This document shows, one piece after another, positions 7,442 to 8,523 of a stretch of 8,523 bases of DNA. Source of the stretch: Tannerellaceae bacterium (GTDB lineage Bacteria; Bacteroidota; Bacteroidia; Bacteroidales; Tannerellaceae); contig JAIRYL010000117.1 of NCBI GenBank assembly GCA_031267775.1, positions 1 to 8,523 of the forward strand, in the 5' to 3' direction. The position numbers were made by a program, and so were the translations under genes. The notes below the pieces were generated by a model. That model was given only the letters and a program-made list of their open reading frames with translations. It was not told where the DNA came from and searched no databases. Position 1 is the stretch's first letter; each line of letters starts with the position of its first letter.

Positions 7442-7471
7442 ATTCATTTACTGTCCGTATGGTAAATGAAT
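7442..7471. repeat. Perfect 10-base inverted repeat
   Basis: ATTCATTTAC (7442-7451) and GTAAATGAAT (7462-7471) are exact reverse complements around the 10-base loop TGTCCGTATG. There is no T-run after it on either strand, so a simple intrinsic terminator is unlikely; a protein-binding palindrome is more plausible. Confidence 0.7.
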
Positions 7472-7474
7472 GGT

Positions 7475-7557
7475 TGATAACAAAAATGCGTGAGACTTGA
7501 TAACACTTTGTTATCATCAATCCATGCACTTTTTAACAAAATGTGGTGATAACAAAA
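7475..7557. repeat. Imperfect long hairpin flanked by TGATAACAAAA direct repeats
   Basis: The centre is a perfect 8-base stem, TGATAACA (7498-7505) and TGTTATCA (7509-7516), with a 3-base loop. Beyond mismatches the arms pair again, AAAAATGCGTGA against the complement of TCCATGCACTTTTT, giving an imperfect hairpin over about 7482-7534. TGATAACAAAA occurs as a direct repeat on either side, at 7475-7485 and 7547-7557. TGATAAC therefore appears three times in direct and once in inverted orientation. Confidence 0.65.
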
Positions 7558-7580
7558 GTGTATGAATTGAATTGCCGATT

Positions 7581-8120
7581 TTAAACCTGCTCCTGTATAG
7601 TTTTAGGAAGCTTGTTACACAGATTACCCTGCAGTTTTATCAGCTCGATCATACCATATTCTATTTCTTCAGGCGTGCCGGCTAAATCTTCGGGATAAGC
7701 TTCAAACTCGTATACCTGTGTATGGTAGTTGATAACCGGCGCATCAATAATACCTTCAGAAATGAACTTTAAGGGTGTGGTACGGCCTAACGGCTTTCCT
7801 TCAAGCATCCTTTGAATTGCAAAATGATATAGAAACCGCTTTAAACCCGAATCACGCTGCATGGATATATTGGAAGCGTCAGGCATTTCATCGGTGACAG
7901 CGTGTAATGTCATTGTTACCAGGCGTGGTTTTTTCGCGCCCCGACCTGCCAACTGGTAATCAACGAATATGGCAGGTAGAGAAAAGTATTCATATAATTC
8001 AGGTTCCAACGGTTGCGACCGGTATACATCTATGAACCAGTCAGAACTTAATTCATACCTGTCAAACAGCGCTTTGCTTTCTTCGAATCGTTGATATAAA
8101 TTCAATAATGTAAGTATCAT
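7581..8120 (-). CDS. Phage-like structural protein, function not established
   Basis: The 179-residue protein lies 6 bases after the gpG-like gene on the same strand, so it belongs to the same phage module. It has a helical N-terminus (MILTLLNLYQRFEESKALFD), then a segment resembling small phage neck or tail proteins: LPAIFVDYQL (48-57), VTMTLHAVTD (68-77), a helical GLKRFLYHFAIQRMLEG (92-108) and the strands LKFISEGIIDAPVINYHTQV (117-136) then YEFEA. Small proteins after gpG in Mu-like phages act in head-tail joining or tail completion; I place this one in that group by context and general look, not by a specific family match. No enzyme motif or signal peptide is seen. The usual downstream phage genes are missing: the next thing is 378 bases of repeats. 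Confidence 0.7.
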   Translation of the reverse strand: MILTLLNLYQRFEESKALFDRYELSSDWFIDVYRSQPLEPELYEYFSLPAIFVDYQLAGRGAKKPRLVTMTLHAVTDEMPDASNISMQRDSGLKRFLYHFAIQRMLEGKPLGRTTPLKFISEGIIDAPVINYHTQVYEFEAYPEDLAGTPEEIEYGMIELIKLQGNLCNKLPKTIQEQV

Positions 8121-8126
8121 ACTGTT

Positions 8127-8523
8127 TTATCTTAATGCACGGGCAAAGCGTGCCGTTACGTGTAATTCTATTCTTCTTGCCAGCGTATGGCTGTTACCGA
8201 TAAAACGCCTGGAAGGTATCTTTAAATTCATTCTCCTGGCATGCGCTTTAACCGTATAAGTCTTGACCGTATGGGCTTTTATACGTTCTGCCCGCCCGCT
8301 CCTGTTCCTGGTATGCGCCTTTCTTCCGTGCGCCTTGATCGTATGGGATTTTACATTTACGGTTTTCTTTATTTCACCGCCTTCATTGTGTATTTCAGCA
8401 TAAGGTACATCAGTTCCAATAATTATCTGTTCTGTCGTATACTTTATCTTCCTGATACTTTTTTTCAGCCTGCCGGTATCAACCAGTAATGTCTGGCTTC
8501 GTCTGCCCGTACGGCCTCTTTGT
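8127..8523 (-). CDS. Phage virion morphogenesis protein (Mu gpG-like), C-terminal part
   Basis: This frame enters from the right edge and stops at TAA (8129-8127), giving 131 residues; the N-terminus lies outside the window. It shows the gpG/tail-completion (Phage_tail_S-like) pattern: LLVDTGRLKKSIRKI, then IIIGTDVPYAEIHNEGGEI, then the C-terminal IPSRRFIGNS motif close to the end. In Mu-type phages gpG has a role in virion assembly at the head-tail stage. Between the two conserved parts is a low-complexity stretch of repeated basic/histidine motifs (VKSHTIKAHGRKAHT ... RIKAHTVKTYTVKAHARR, about fragment residues 57-97), echoed in the DNA by repeated CGTATGGG and TGCGC segments. The frame is intact, so no decay is visible here. 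A stop 6 bases before the next gene's ATG implies cotranscription. Confidence 0.85.
   Translation of the reverse strand, partial: QRGRTGRRSQTLLVDTGRLKKSIRKIKYTTEQIIIGTDVPYAEIHNEGGEIKKTVNVKSHTIKAHGRKAHTRNRSGRAERIKAHTVKTYTVKAHARRMNLKIPSRRFIGNSHTLARRIELHVTARFARALR

Larger units (their letters stand above)
7203..7580. other. Repeat-rich stretch without a convincing gene
   Basis: No open frame on either strand looks like a gene. The stretch instead holds several inverted repeats: ATATCAA/TTGATAT (7300-7306 with 7319-7325), AAATGT/ACATTT (7314-7319 with 7330-7335), TCACATTG/CAATGTGA (near 7339-7346 and 7430-7437), plus the hairpins and direct repeats listed separately. It separates the phage-derived genes on the right from the AT-rich unknown pair on the left, so it may mark a junction or an element end. 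It must also hold the promoter of the 129-residue gene, but I find no clean TAnnTTTG box. Confidence 0.6.

Noticed and set aside
7475..7557. Integron attC site
   Set aside because: The hairpin looked suggestive, but the bases after GTT (ATCA) do not fit the GTTRRRY core and no cassette or integrase is nearby.
8241..8489. Plus-strand open frame of 82 codons
   Set aside because: It is antisense to the gpG-like gene, and its repetitive look mirrors the histidine/basic repeats on the other strand.

Overview
The window looks like chromosomal DNA of a Bacteroidales bacterium that carries a type IX secretion system (T9SS). The reasons are an adjacent porU/porV pair (found only in Bacteroidota with T9SS), a Bacteroidota-type -7 promoter box (TAnnTTTG) before rex, and weak or absent Shine-Dalgarno sequences. 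I cannot name a genus. Every gene I support is on the minus strand, so transcription runs from high to low coordinates.

Region 1 (1-5255) is a compact, ordinary-looking chromosomal block, read right to left: rex (NAD(H)-sensing repressor), a fumarylacetoacetate hydrolase (FAH) family gene overlapping rex by 4 bases, porU (T9SS C25-family sortase) 10 bases further on, and porV (T9SS outer-membrane barrel, cut by the window edge) 49 bases after porU. The spacing suggests one transcript starting at a promoter just upstream of rex. That promoter overlaps a palindrome with TTGTG/CACAA arms, a likely Rex operator, so Rex may control itself and, by read-through, FAH and the T9SS genes. PorV delivers T9SS cargo to PorU, which removes the C-terminal signal and attaches the protein to the cell surface.

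Region 2 (about 5320-7202) is visibly AT-richer and holds two genes I do not recognise: a 129-136 residue helical protein with a basic amphipathic end, and a 427-residue protein with a coiled-coil centre, a 24-base in-frame tandem duplication and one C-terminal membrane segment. An intrinsic terminator-like hairpin lies between them and a weaker one follows the second. This looks like an accessory insertion, function unknown.

Region 3 (7203-7580) is a 378-base stretch without a convincing gene, crowded with inverted and direct repeats: an imperfect hairpin of about 50 bases flanked by TGATAACAAAA direct repeats, a perfect 10-base stem-loop, and three GGTAnnATAnCGG-like repeats.

Region 4 (7581-8523) is phage-derived: a 179-residue phage-like structural protein and, upstream of it, the C-terminal part of a Mu gpG-like virion morphogenesis protein with repeated basic/histidine motifs. 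The phage genes run off the right edge, so this is probably the end, or a broken remnant, of a Mu-like prophage.
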